In this document: piece by piece, positions 50,421 through 59,683 of the stretch
Layout: every line of letters begins with the position of its first letter
Position numbering within the stretch: position 1 is the stretch's first letter
Assembly (NCBI GenBank): GCA_015065385.1
Contig: SVQK01000120.1
Coordinates: 1 to 64,000, forward strand
Reading direction: 5' to 3'
DNA length: 64,000 bases
Source of the DNA: Oscillospiraceae bacterium
Lineage (GTDB): Bacteria; Bacillota; Clostridia; Oscillospirales; CAG-272
Made by a program: the position numbers and the translations under genes
Notes under the pieces: model-generated
What the model saw: the letters and a program-made list of their open reading frames with translations, nothing else
What the model was told of the DNA's origin: nothing
Database searches by the model: none

Positions 50421-52790
50421 TTACTGCTCGAATATGGCTGTTTTATACTCCTTCCACAGTGAGCCGGGCTCGGGCCACCTTGCTTTGTCCGCAAGCCGGT
50501 ACACCATGAAGTCTTCCCCGCGGGAGCCGAAGACCGTGTCCCCCGCCGTCGTCGGAGCGTCGCCGAGGAACTTCGCGGAGGTGATGCCGTCCGTCCCCTC
50601 AAAGGCGTTCGAGCGGATCGTCGTGACGGACGCCGGGACCGTCAGCTCGCCCGTGAAGCCCGAACAGCCGGAGAAGGCGCGGACGCCGAGGGTGGTGACG
50701 GTATCGGGGAGCGTCAGAGGACCGGTGAGACCGGAGCAATTGTAGAAGGTGTAGCCCTCGATCGCGGACAAATTATCAGGGAGCGTCAGCGTCCCCGTAA
50801 AGCCCGTGCAGTTCTCAAAGGCGCGGGTGCCGATGGAGGTCACGTTCTTGCCGATGGTCAGGTCCCCGGTAAAGCCCGTGCAGCCGGAGAAGGCGTATTC
50901 GCCGATGGAGGTCACACCGTCGCCAAGGATGAGGTTGCCGGTGAAGCCGGTGCAGTCTTTGAAGGCGTTCTTGCCAATTAAGGCATTACATATTTCTAAA
51001 TCTCCTGAAAAACTACTGCACCCGGAAAAAGTGCTTGTACCGATGTTATATACACCGTCACCGATGATAAGGTTGCCAGAGAATCCTGTACAGTTGGTGA
51101 AAGCATAATCGTTAATATTCGTTCTGGCATCGTCCCAATGTGATTTGTTGCCGGGTATCGTCAAATCTCCAGTGAAGCCTGTGCAACCGTAAAATGCATA
51201 AATATCAATACAAGTTACAGTATCTGGAATCGACAGACTGCCAGTGAATCCGGTGCAACCATAAAATGAGTATCCGTCTATGTGCGTCATGCTGTCCGGA
51301 ATCAACAGATTACCAGTGAATCCGGTGCAACCGTAAAATGCAAATTGTGAAATCGAGGTCACACTATCAGGAATCTTCAAATTGCCAGTGAAACCACTGC
51401 AATCGTAAAATGCATACTGTCTGATCGAAGTTATACTGTCCGGAATAGTAAGATATCCTGTAAAACCACTGCATCCATAAAATACGGATGCCTCGATCGA
51501 AGTCATACTGTCAGGTATTGTCAGGCTCCCTGAGAATCCACTGCAACTGGAAAACACCCCTTCTTCGATTGTTGTTACACAGTCCGGAATTATTAGTTCT
51601 CCTGTGAAACCACTACAACCGGCAAAAGACTCATGCTTGATTGTAGTTACTGTGTTCGGAATAGTCAAGTTTCCTGTAAATTCAAAGCAACCGTAAAAAG
51701 CATATGCACCGATCGAATTGACACCCTCTTGAAGTCTTAGTGAACTCAATGAATGCTTTGCCCATGGAGCAGTGCTTCTGTCTCTATAAGAATGATTGCC
51801 TATAGCAGCGTATTCATGACTATAATCCCACATCTCCCCCGTCCCGCTGATCTCCAGCAGTCCGCTCTCATACACCGTCCACGTCAGATCATCCCCGCAC
51901 TTTCCCGACGCGACAGCTTTCCCTTCGCTCCCGGGAGTGTCGGAAAGCACGGCTAGCCGGTACTCGTGCCATGTGCCGCTGTACGCGCTGTAGGACGGAT
52001 CCGCGGTGAAGCTCTCGGCGAATTCTTCTCTGCACTGCACGGTGAAGCCCGTCCCCAGCTCGCCGAAGACTGACGCGCCGGCCGCGGGAGCCTTTCCTTC
52101 AAACGCCGCGCCCGTGATCCCGCAGCCGGAAAACGCCCGCTTGCCGATCTGTCCGACGCCCGCCGGGATCATCAGGGGGCCGCTCAGATTCGGGCAGTCC
52201 GCGAAGGCGTAGGCCCCGACGGTCGTGAGGCTCGCGGGCAGGGTCAGCTCTCCCCGCAGTCCGGCGCACCCGTCGAACGCGCTGTCACCGACGGTCAGAA
52301 GAGACGACGGCAGAGTCAGCTGACCGGACAGGGAAGAACACCCCGCAAAGGCGAAATTGCCGATCGAGGACACTCCTTCGCCGATGGAGAGCGCGGTGAA
52401 GTCCGATTCGGCCCAAGGCGCGGAGGAGGCTGTCGAGAAGTCCCACATCGGGCCGGTCCCTTCGATCACCAGCGTCCCGCCGTCCAGCCGCCACGTCAGC
52501 GCGTCCCCGCATTTTGCGGATCCCGGGGTCTCGTCCGCGGCGAACCACTTCCGGCAGTCCTCCCACCCCGCGAGGAAGCGGGAGAGGATCAGCCGGTCTT
52601 TTCCCGAGACGGAGCCGTCTCCGTCGATATCGCCGATCAGCCTGCCGTCCGCGTCCCGTTTCGTCGGGAGGAAAGACGCTTCGTCCGCCGCCGCGACGCG
52701 GTAGGACAGCGCCGGGACCGCCACGAGCAGGGCGGCAAGGCTGAAGAGGATGAGGCGGATTTTTCTCATGAAATTCTGATCTTTTGCCAT
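50421..52790 (-). CDS. BspA-type leucine-rich-repeat surface protein with N-terminal half dockerin
   Basis: 789 aa with a signal peptide ending near SYRVAAA (about residue 33). Residues about 50-75 read GDIDGDGSVSGKDRLILSRF, one calcium-binding half of a type I dockerin. A GDALTWRLDGGTLVIEGTG-type domain occurs twice, then about 20 LRR_5 repeats (core GCSGFTGNLTIPDSVT-like). BspA-like proteins bind host or matrix surfaces. The central part (about 50990-51840) is markedly more AT-rich than the flanks. Its own promoter is at 52826-52854. Confidence 0.86.
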   Translation of the reverse strand: MAKDQNFMRKIRLILFSLAALLVAVPALSYRVAAADEASFLPTKRDADGRLIGDIDGDGSVSGKDRLILSRFLAGWEDCRKWFAADETPGSAKCGDALTWRLDGGTLVIEGTGPMWDFSTASSAPWAESDFTALSIGEGVSSIGNFAFAGCSSLSGQLTLPSSLLTVGDSAFDGCAGLRGELTLPASLTTVGAYAFADCPNLSGPLMIPAGVGQIGKRAFSGCGITGAAFEGKAPAAGASVFGELGTGFTVQCREEFAESFTADPSYSAYSGTWHEYRLAVLSDTPGSEGKAVASGKCGDDLTWTVYESGLLEISGTGEMWDYSHEYAAIGNHSYRDRSTAPWAKHSLSSLRLQEGVNSIGAYAFYGCFEFTGNLTIPNTVTTIKHESFAGCSGFTGELIIPDCVTTIEEGVFSSCSGFSGSLTIPDSMTSIEASVFYGCSGFTGYLTIPDSITSIRQYAFYDCSGFTGNLKIPDSVTSISQFAFYGCTGFTGNLLIPDSMTHIDGYSFYGCTGFTGSLSIPDTVTCIDIYAFYGCTGFTGDLTIPGNKSHWDDARTNINDYAFTNCTGFSGNLIIGDGVYNIGTSTFSGCSSFSGDLEICNALIGKNAFKDCTGFTGNLILGDGVTSIGEYAFSGCTGFTGDLTIGKNVTSIGTRAFENCTGFTGTLTLPDNLSAIEGYTFYNCSGLTGPLTLPDTVTTLGVRAFSGCSGFTGELTVPASVTTIRSNAFEGTDGITSAKFLGDAPTTAGDTVFGSRGEDFMVYRLADKARWPEPGSLWKEYKTAIFEQ

Positions 52791-52825
52791 AGCCGGATTC
52801 TCCGTTTATTTTGATTGTGTGACTC

Positions 52826-52854
52826 ATTATAACATGCTGCCGGCGGTTTTTCAA
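52826..52854 (-). promoter_or_regulatory. Promoter of the LRR gene at 50421-52790
   Basis: On the minus strand TTGAAA (52854-52849), 17 bp and TATAAT (52831-52826), 35 bp before the start codon. Confidence 0.75.
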
Positions 52855-52909
52855 CGGTCTTGCCCGTTTTTCCGCCTCCGGCCTTCGGAACCGATCTTGC
52901 CGCGCGGTG

Positions 52910-52938
52910 TTGACAGGAAAAAAACGGGATGCTATAAT
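52910..52938 (+). promoter_or_regulatory. Consensus promoter of the CotH gene
   Basis: TTGACA (52910-52915), 17 bp spacer and TATAAT (52933-52938), both perfect. Confidence 0.88.
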
Positions 52939-52985
52939 AAACAAAACCTCACGCGGCATCCCACGTCCCGGATCGAAAAACTGCT

Positions 52986-55460
52986 ATGGATAAACTGATT
53001 TCCGCAAACAAACTCAGAAAAACCTTCGTTTCGCTCTGTTCGCTTCTTCTTGCCGCCTGCATTCTGCTTGGAACCGGCTGCGAGGGCAGGACGACCGGAG
53101 CACCTCTTCCGGAGGACACCGGCTCAAAGCCCCCCGCGGACGCCTCGCCCGATCCGGAACCGGAAGCCCTGACTGTGCCCGACGCGGATCCGGAGGAATA
53201 CGGGGATCTGGTTATCTCGAAGGTCTACGGAACCGGCGGCCCTTCCTCCCCGTGCGGACATGCCTTTGTCGAGCTGACGAATACGGGATCCGCCCCCCTT
53301 CCTCTCGGCCCCCTCGCGCTCTACTGCGCGGTCGGAAAAGCGTCCGGCTATGCGTCCTATCCCCTCCCGGACATCACGCTCGAGGGCGGGGAATCCTGCC
53401 TGATCCGGGGCGCGGCCTCGCCGGAATATGACGCGTCCAACGAAGTCCTCCGCATAGAATCCTGTGACGCGGAGTGCGCGCTCGCCCTGAACAGCAGGGA
53501 AATCCGGCTCGTCCTTGCCGTGAGAGGACAGACGTTCGAGAGCGAGGCGGGACCGGAAGAACTCCCCGGCGTGATTTCCTATTTCGGAGCGACGGAGGCG
53601 TATTTCTTCGACACGGGGTTTGTCTCCGGCTTCACCGACCGGACGATGGCTGTGCGCACTGCCATGAAACAGGACAGCGGCTACTTTTTGCAGGATCTGA
53701 CCGACTCCACGACGGAAAAGCTGAATCAGATCGCCCCTGTCTCGAAGGACGGGACGCGCGCCGCAGTCGTCCGCTCGATGCTCGACGAGGTGAAGTTTTC
53801 GCACCCCGCCGGGTTTTACGACGCCCCGATCGAACTTGCGCTGACCGCCCCCGCCGGATACGATGCCGTGTATTATACGACGGACGGCTCGGATCCCGCC
53901 TCCTCCGTCACAAGGAAGAAATACGAAAAGCCCATCCCGCTGTCCGATACGACTGAGACCGCCTTCGGGCGCACCTACGCGTCCGGGCTGAATTTTGTCG
54001 GACAGATCGCCTCGAATGCCAAAAAAATGATCGGCGCGCATGTGATCAAGGCCTGCGCGGCAAAGGGGAAAAGTACCTCCGGCGTCTATACGAACACCTA
54101 CTTTATCAGCGCGAAGATGCGGGAATACGGCGTTTCCGTCCTGTCCGCGTCCATGCCGATCAGGCAGATGTTCGGCACGCCCGGCTTCTATCACAACTTC
54201 AACCCGTCCTCGAACGATCCCAACACGCGCGGCAAGGCGTTTTTGGAGGTGTTCGACAAAGACGGAGTCCGCCGCGGGTATTCCAACGTCGAGCTTGCGG
54301 CGAGCGGCCACGGTTCGTCCGGCACAGGCATGCGCTCCATGAAGGTGTTCTGCAAAGCCTCGGACAACACGGCGGACGGAACGGATCCCGCGCTCCACTT
54401 CGACCTGTTCGGCGGGTACGCGAAGAACGCCAAGGGGCAGAGCATCACCTCGTTCTCCCGTCTGGTTCTGCGCAATTCCGGCAACGACTGCGGCTCCTCC
54501 TACATCCGCGACGCGTACATGCAGCGGCTCAGCGAAGGCATGGCGGCCGATACCATGGCATACGCGCCCGTCCTTGTGTTCGTCAACGGCGATTTCTGGG
54601 GGATCTACAACGCCCGCGAACGGTACAGCGGCGAGTATGTCGAATCCCATTACGGAATCGACAAGGACAACGTCGCGCTGATCGAAAGCGATTATTCGAA
54701 GGTGCACACCGACCAGAACGCGAAGTTCATCGTCAGCTCCGGCAGCCCCGACGACGCGGACGAGTTCAACGATCTGGTGAAATTCATCCGGAAAAACAAG
54801 CTGGACAAGAAAGAAAACTTCGCCTATGTGGAGAGCAGGCTGGATCTCGACTCCCTGATCGATCTGTTTGTCTCCCGGCTCTATTTCAGCGCGATCGATT
54901 TCCCCGGGAACAACATCAAGCTGTGGAGAAACCGCGCGCCGAACGATTTGCCCGGAGCGGACCCGTCGGGCGCGGACAACCGCTGGCATTTCGTCCTTTT
55001 GGATATGGACATGGGCCTTTCGTTCTATAAAGACGCGAACAGCACGACGGAAACGTCCAACTATTTCAGCTGGCTCCGCTCCGACGGCACGGTTGCGAGC
55101 ACCATCATCCACAAGCTGCTGGCGAACGAGGGCTTCAAGAACCGGTTTCTGGCGCGCTTCTATCAGGTTCTGAACGAGATCTACGTCCCCGACCGGATGG
55201 AAGAGGTCCTTGACGGGATCACGGCGGAACGGGCTCCCATCGAAAAACTGCAGTCGATGCGATGGGGCGCGGATCTGAACAAGTACAACAAAGCGATTTC
55301 CGATATCCGTCAGTTCGTCCAGCGACGGAACAAGTACGCCCTGCGCTTCCTCTGCTCCTTCTTCGACGTGACGGAGGACGAGATCGCACAGATTTGTGCC
55401 AGAGTGAAGGCGGAGGAGAAACGGCGCGGAATGCCGGTCGTTCCCGCCGATCCCCGTTGA
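52986..55460 (+). CDS. CotH-kinase-family lipoprotein with lamin-tail and chitobiase-like domains
   Basis: 824 aa. The signal ends at lipobox GTGC near residue 35. A lamin-tail-type domain (about 75-190; HAFVELTNTGSAPLPLG) and a chitobiase-C/CHB_HEX-type segment (about 270-320; YDAVYYTTDGSDP) come first. The CotH domain (about 380-760) has GDFWGIYNARERYSGEYVES and WHFVLLDMDMGLSF, the kinase-like motifs. CotH proteins are phosphotransferases acting on secreted proteins. Located between two dockerin-LRR genes, it may modify surface proteins; the link is inferred from position. Confidence 0.88.
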   Translation: MDKLISANKLRKTFVSLCSLLLAACILLGTGCEGRTTGAPLPEDTGSKPPADASPDPEPEALTVPDADPEEYGDLVISKVYGTGGPSSPCGHAFVELTNTGSAPLPLGPLALYCAVGKASGYASYPLPDITLEGGESCLIRGAASPEYDASNEVLRIESCDAECALALNSREIRLVLAVRGQTFESEAGPEELPGVISYFGATEAYFFDTGFVSGFTDRTMAVRTAMKQDSGYFLQDLTDSTTEKLNQIAPVSKDGTRAAVVRSMLDEVKFSHPAGFYDAPIELALTAPAGYDAVYYTTDGSDPASSVTRKKYEKPIPLSDTTETAFGRTYASGLNFVGQIASNAKKMIGAHVIKACAAKGKSTSGVYTNTYFISAKMREYGVSVLSASMPIRQMFGTPGFYHNFNPSSNDPNTRGKAFLEVFDKDGVRRGYSNVELAASGHGSSGTGMRSMKVFCKASDNTADGTDPALHFDLFGGYAKNAKGQSITSFSRLVLRNSGNDCGSSYIRDAYMQRLSEGMAADTMAYAPVLVFVNGDFWGIYNARERYSGEYVESHYGIDKDNVALIESDYSKVHTDQNAKFIVSSGSPDDADEFNDLVKFIRKNKLDKKENFAYVESRLDLDSLIDLFVSRLYFSAIDFPGNNIKLWRNRAPNDLPGADPSGADNRWHFVLLDMDMGLSFYKDANSTTETSNYFSWLRSDGTVASTIIHKLLANEGFKNRFLARFYQVLNEIYVPDRMEEVLDGITAERAPIEKLQSMRWGADLNKYNKAISDIRQFVQRRNKYALRFLCSFFDVTEDEIAQICARVKAEEKRRGMPVVPADPR

Positions 55461-55485
55461 CAGGTACGCGGGAATCTGATACAAT
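55457..55485 (+). promoter_or_regulatory. Promoter of the URO-D family gene, overlapping the CotH stop
   Basis: TTGACA (55457-55462) overlaps the CotH TGA stop; 17 bp later is TACAAT (55480-55485). Confidence 0.75.
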
Positions 55486-55551
55486 ACAATCAACGAAATC
55501 TTTGAAACCGATCCGGCCGCGCAGAGATGCCGGGCGAAAGGGGAAACTGAC

Positions 55552-56565
55552 ATGCTGACAAGAGAAGAAGTACGCGCCGCCATCCGATTCGGAACGCCTC
55601 CGCGCCCGCCCCGCGCCTTTACGAAATGGTGGGGCGAGGGCCTCGGGGAACAGTACGGCAGCCGACTCTCCCGCTTCGACCGATATGAGGAGGACGTGGT
55701 CGTCGTTCCGTTCCCCTGCCCGTCCTTCGCCAAGCGGGACGACGGGTTTTACTGGCGGCTCCCGCAGGTCGATCGCTCCCGGAAGGCCGGCCTTGACGCT
55801 CAGTCGTACCTTCCCGACTGGGAGGACCTTCCCGCGCTTTTAGAGGAACTTCCGGACACCGACGCGCCGGGCCTGTTCGACGACGCGGCGAGAGTAGCGG
55901 AGCAGGCGCACAGGGAGGGGAAGTATGTCCTGATCCACCACTGGTCGCTGATGTACGAACGGATCTGGAACTTCCGCGGAATGGAAACCTTGATGATGGA
56001 TTATTTCGACTATCCGGACGAGGTCCACGCGCTGCACAGGGCCAACGCGGAGGTGGAAATGAAACTGTTCGAGCGCGCCCTGCGGGAGGTCGGGCCGGAC
56101 GGATACATGATCAGCGACGATCTCGGCACGCAGAAATCCCTGATGATGAGCCCGCCGACGTTCCGGGAGTTCATCAAGCCGTACTACCGGGAGATGTGGG
56201 GCAGGATCCGGGAGGCCGACGTGGACGTCTGGCTCCACACCTGCGGGAATATCTCAGAGATCGTCGGGGATCTCATCGAGTGCGGCCTCTCCGTGCTCCA
56301 CCCCATTCAGAAGCACACGATGGACTGGAATGAAATCGCGGCGGCGTGGAAGGGAAAGATCGCGTTCTGGGTCGGCATGGACGTGCAGGACACCCTGATC
56401 AACGGAACGCCCGAGGACGTCCGGCGGGAGGTGCGCCTCATGCGCGATACCTTCGACTCCCCTGCGGGCGGGTTCCTCTACGCCGCGGGAAACGGCATCG
56501 TGCGCGGGACGCCGCTCGAAAACATCGAAGCGTTTCTGAACGAGTGCCTTGTCTACAGGAACTGA
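55552..56565 (+). CDS. Uroporphyrinogen decarboxylase-fold protein (URO-D superfamily)
   Basis: 337 aa, ATG 55552 after AAAGGGG. The URO-D barrel is recognised from DGYMISDDLGTQKSLMMSP, VDVWLHTCGNISEIVGDL and AGGFLYAAGNGIVRGTP. The HTCGN Cys/His region is the metal-binding kind seen in corrinoid-dependent methyltransferases of this superfamily. True HemE motifs such as the N-terminal PVWMMRQAGR are absent, so it is not heme biosynthesis. No corrinoid protein gene is near. Methyl transfer or decarboxylation of an unknown substrate. Confidence 0.82.
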   Translation: MLTREEVRAAIRFGTPPRPPRAFTKWWGEGLGEQYGSRLSRFDRYEEDVVVVPFPCPSFAKRDDGFYWRLPQVDRSRKAGLDAQSYLPDWEDLPALLEELPDTDAPGLFDDAARVAEQAHREGKYVLIHHWSLMYERIWNFRGMETLMMDYFDYPDEVHALHRANAEVEMKLFERALREVGPDGYMISDDLGTQKSLMMSPPTFREFIKPYYREMWGRIREADVDVWLHTCGNISEIVGDLIECGLSVLHPIQKHTMDWNEIAAAWKGKIAFWVGMDVQDTLINGTPEDVRREVRLMRDTFDSPAGGFLYAAGNGIVRGTPLENIEAFLNECLVYRN

Positions 56566-56957
56566 ACCCGGCGCAAATACAGCCTCTTTGCTTTCCGGCG
56601 GCGCAGTCTTCATGATTAAGAGAATCCTTGATGAACCGGCACATTATCTTCGATGAGCATGTCCTCGGACGAAGTCGGGAGTATTGGAGGCGAGGCTTTG
56701 TCTGGCAGCGGATCTTTGACGAAACCGAGGACTCCCGCCCGGCTTTGTTCCGGTGAACAATTCCCTTCATTGTCTGAAAGAATGATTCAATTGATCAAAA
56801 TCCTGAACAGACATATAGACACTCCTTACGATGCATGCTGCAATAAAGTCGTGCATACGTCTGTCCGGTGCAGACAGTATTTATCTCCCTCTCTTGCTGA
56901 GGAACATCAGGTGGTTTGTTTCTTATGATTTGTCGTCAAATCTGAAAGGGGTACAAG
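56566..56957 (+). other. Intergenic region before the second dockerin-LRR gene
   Basis: 392 bp, more AT-rich than the surroundings. Short reading frames on both strands show no family features. It holds one candidate promoter (56791-56819). No clear terminator for the URO-D gene is seen. Confidence 0.5.
56791..56819 (+). promoter_or_regulatory. Candidate promoter of the second dockerin-LRR gene
   Basis: TTGATC (56791-56796), 17 bp and TATAGA (56814-56819). Both boxes are imperfect and the distance to the start is 139 bp. Confidence 0.45.
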
Positions 56958-59486
56958 GTGAAAAAAGGTGTTTTTTTGGTGGTTCTGCTGCTGGCATTTG
57001 CCATGGTGATTCTTCCTGCCATGGCGACTGAGGATCACGGGGGAGTTCTGGGTTCCGGAACGTGCGGGGAAGCACTCACATGGGTGCTTTATGAGGACGG
57101 GCATCTTGTGGTCGAAGGATCTGGGGAGATGCGGGGCTCTGCATGGTATTCTCTGCGGGAGTCCATTCGTTCCGTCAGTCTGCCGGAGGGGCTTACAAGT
57201 ATCGGTGATTATGCGTTTTATGAATGCAAAAACATGGTTTCAGATCTTGAAATCCCGGACAGCGTCACGACGATCGGATACGGAGCGTTCTATAAGTGCG
57301 GCTGTTCCGGTATTCTGACGCTTCCCAAAAAACTGACGACGATCGGTGATTTTGCGTTTTCTGAAGTCCGGTTTGACGGAAACCTGACGATTCCGGATGG
57401 TGTCGTATCGATTGGCAAATCAGCTTTCAGTAAGACCGGATTTACAGGAACTCTTGAACTCCCGGACAGCGTCACGACAATTGGCGATTATGCTTTTTTT
57501 GGAGTTCCGTTTACAGGAAGTCTGACGATTCCGCACTATGTTACCGAAATCGGTAGTTCAGCTTTTTGTCAGACTGGATTTACAGGAACACTAACGATTC
57601 CGGACAGCGTCACGACAATTGGTAATCATGCGTTTTATCTGTGCGGTTTTACTGGGAGCCTCACGATCCCGGGCAGCGTTGAATCGATCGGGGAAGAGGC
57701 GTTCGCAGCATGTGTGCATATGTCGGGGCTTCTCACTGTAGAAGCCGGTGTCGGGCAGATCGGCAGTTTTGCGTTCGACAGTACCGAGTTTGAGTCCGTC
57801 CTGTTTGTCGGAGATGCTCCGGAGACTGGTGACCACATTTTGGGATATCGTGGGGAACAGTTTCGTGTGTTCTATTATGGATACTGCGAGGGATGGACCT
57901 CTGAGACATGGAATGGTTACGCTTCGAAAGATATTTCCCCGGAGATTATTGATTCAGGCAACTGCGGGGAACACCTTTCATGGGTTCTGAATAATCGCGG
58001 TGAGTTGGTGATCACGGGAAGCGGCGCGATGGAAGACTACGAATTATTGTTCGGTATCGGGTACGGGTATGAAGTCAACCGTATTACGGAGATCCACGCT
58101 CAATCCACGTCGCCGTGGCAATGCTACAGAACGTTGATCCGTTCCATCGTTCTGCCTGACGGGCTGACCGGAATCGGGAACGCCGCGTTTGTGAATTGCA
58201 GATATACGGAAGGGGAGCTGGTTCTTCCGGAAGGATTGGTAACGATCGGGGAATGTGCGTTCCTCGGGTGTTCGGGTTTTACGGGAACGCTCAGGTTTCC
58301 GAATACTGTTGAATGGATCGGTGGACGAGCCTTTTTCGGATGTACCGGTTTTGGCGGGACGCTGATCCTGCCGGATTTCAGTGGGACGCAGGTAGAATAC
58401 CATTCTGTGGGAGATAATGCATTTGCGTTTACACGTTTTGAAGGTACGGTTCGGATTCCGAAGGAACTGATCAATATCTTTCCCTCCGTGTTTACACACT
58501 GTGAAAGGCTCACCGCTTTTGAAGCGGAGGAAGGGTACGGATGGAGCTTTACCGTCGGAGGCATCCTTTATCATTATATCATTTCGTGGGATTTTAGTAT
58601 AAGACTGACAATCAACCAGATTCCCGCAGGCTGGAGCGGCACTGTCCGATTTCCGGAAAGACTATGGAGAATCGATTCGTATGCTGCTGCCGGCTGCACG
58701 CAACTCACGGGTACGCTAAAGCTTCCGGACTCCGTCGAGGAGATCATGGATGGCGCGTTCAGCGACTGCGGGCTCAGTCATATCATTATCCCCGCATCAG
58801 TGCGTTCCATATCTGACGGTGTTTTTTCGAAATCCTATCTGCTTCGTTCTGTTGTATTTGAGGGAGATGTTCCCGACATGGGTCCTAATCGGGCATACTA
58901 TACTTTTCAGGATACCGGACGAGATGTCGGCGGCGTGAAGATCATCTGTTATGCCTCTCACGCAAAGAGCTTTACGGAGAGCGATCTGTATGACGCAGGA
59001 GAGGGAACTTGGTGCGGCTGTCCGCTTATCGTCCTTGACGACGCGGACAGGATCGTTTTATCCACGGATTCCGACTGCTTCTTTGCGGTAAACGGTACCG
59101 TTCTGACGGGAATTCCCGGATCGACGAGCTATGAAGCGTTCATGTCCAATTTTGAGAACAAATCGCTTTGCGTGTGCGATCGGAGCGGACGGGTGCTGGA
59201 TGAGGAGTATTCCGGAACGATCGGAACAGGATTCAAAGTAGTTGCCCTTGATGAAACTGGAAACGTGACGGATGAGGCAACAGTTGTGGTTGCCGGAGAT
59301 CTAAACGGTGACGGAAAGGTCAGCGCCGTTGACAGGCTCCTTCTCGCGCGGGTCCTGGCAAAATGGGATGGCTATCTGGATCCGGAGGCGGATATGCGCG
59401 CTGCCGATCTTGACAGAGACGGAAATGTCACCGCAGCCGACCGAATGATTTTGACAAAGATGATCAACGGAAAAAAAGGGATGTAG
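56958..59486 (+). CDS. BspA-type leucine-rich-repeat protein with C-terminal dockerin
   Basis: 842 aa, GTG start at 56958. The signal peptide ends near LPAMA (about residue 22). A CGEALTWVLYEDGHLVVEGSG domain is followed by LRR_5 repeats, then a second such domain (CGEHLSWVLNNRGELVITG) and more LRRs. The C-terminus is a full type I dockerin with two calcium loops: GDLNGDGKVSAVDRLLLAR and DLDRDGNVTAADRMILTK. Dockerins bind cohesins on scaffoldins; none is seen in this window. Base composition is lower in GC than most neighbours. Confidence 0.88.
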   Translation: MKKGVFLVVLLLAFAMVILPAMATEDHGGVLGSGTCGEALTWVLYEDGHLVVEGSGEMRGSAWYSLRESIRSVSLPEGLTSIGDYAFYECKNMVSDLEIPDSVTTIGYGAFYKCGCSGILTLPKKLTTIGDFAFSEVRFDGNLTIPDGVVSIGKSAFSKTGFTGTLELPDSVTTIGDYAFFGVPFTGSLTIPHYVTEIGSSAFCQTGFTGTLTIPDSVTTIGNHAFYLCGFTGSLTIPGSVESIGEEAFAACVHMSGLLTVEAGVGQIGSFAFDSTEFESVLFVGDAPETGDHILGYRGEQFRVFYYGYCEGWTSETWNGYASKDISPEIIDSGNCGEHLSWVLNNRGELVITGSGAMEDYELLFGIGYGYEVNRITEIHAQSTSPWQCYRTLIRSIVLPDGLTGIGNAAFVNCRYTEGELVLPEGLVTIGECAFLGCSGFTGTLRFPNTVEWIGGRAFFGCTGFGGTLILPDFSGTQVEYHSVGDNAFAFTRFEGTVRIPKELINIFPSVFTHCERLTAFEAEEGYGWSFTVGGILYHYIISWDFSIRLTINQIPAGWSGTVRFPERLWRIDSYAAAGCTQLTGTLKLPDSVEEIMDGAFSDCGLSHIIIPASVRSISDGVFSKSYLLRSVVFEGDVPDMGPNRAYYTFQDTGRDVGGVKIICYASHAKSFTESDLYDAGEGTWCGCPLIVLDDADRIVLSTDSDCFFAVNGTVLTGIPGSTSYEAFMSNFENKSLCVCDRSGRVLDEEYSGTIGTGFKVVALDETGNVTDEATVVVAGDLNGDGKVSAVDRLLLARVLAKWDGYLDPEADMRAADLDRDGNVTAADRMILTKMINGKKGM

Positions 59487-59591
59487 AAATACAGCCGGAA
59501 TCGCTTGCTGCAGTTTTCCCCTATATCGGATCGTACGAAACCGCGTGCTGATGAGCTCAGCCGACATTCGGAAATAACTCATTTTCCTTCT

Positions 59592-59637
59592 CAAAAACGA
59601 CCGGACAGCGCATGAACTGTGCTGCCCGGTTTGTTCG
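59592..59637. terminator. Bidirectional intrinsic terminator
   Basis: CCGGACAGC (59601-59609) and GCTGCCCGG (59621-59629) form a stem; on the minus strand it is fully paired with one G-U, followed by TCGTTTTT. It separates the convergent LRR and ABC exporter genes. Confidence 0.75.
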
Positions 59638-59683
59638 TTCTATCGGTTTTATTTCTCCTCCGCGGGCATCCGTGCGGATCATG

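Noticed and set aside
56566-56957. Remnant of an insertion sequence before the second LRR gene
   Set aside because: No transposase motif or inverted terminal repeats could be seen.
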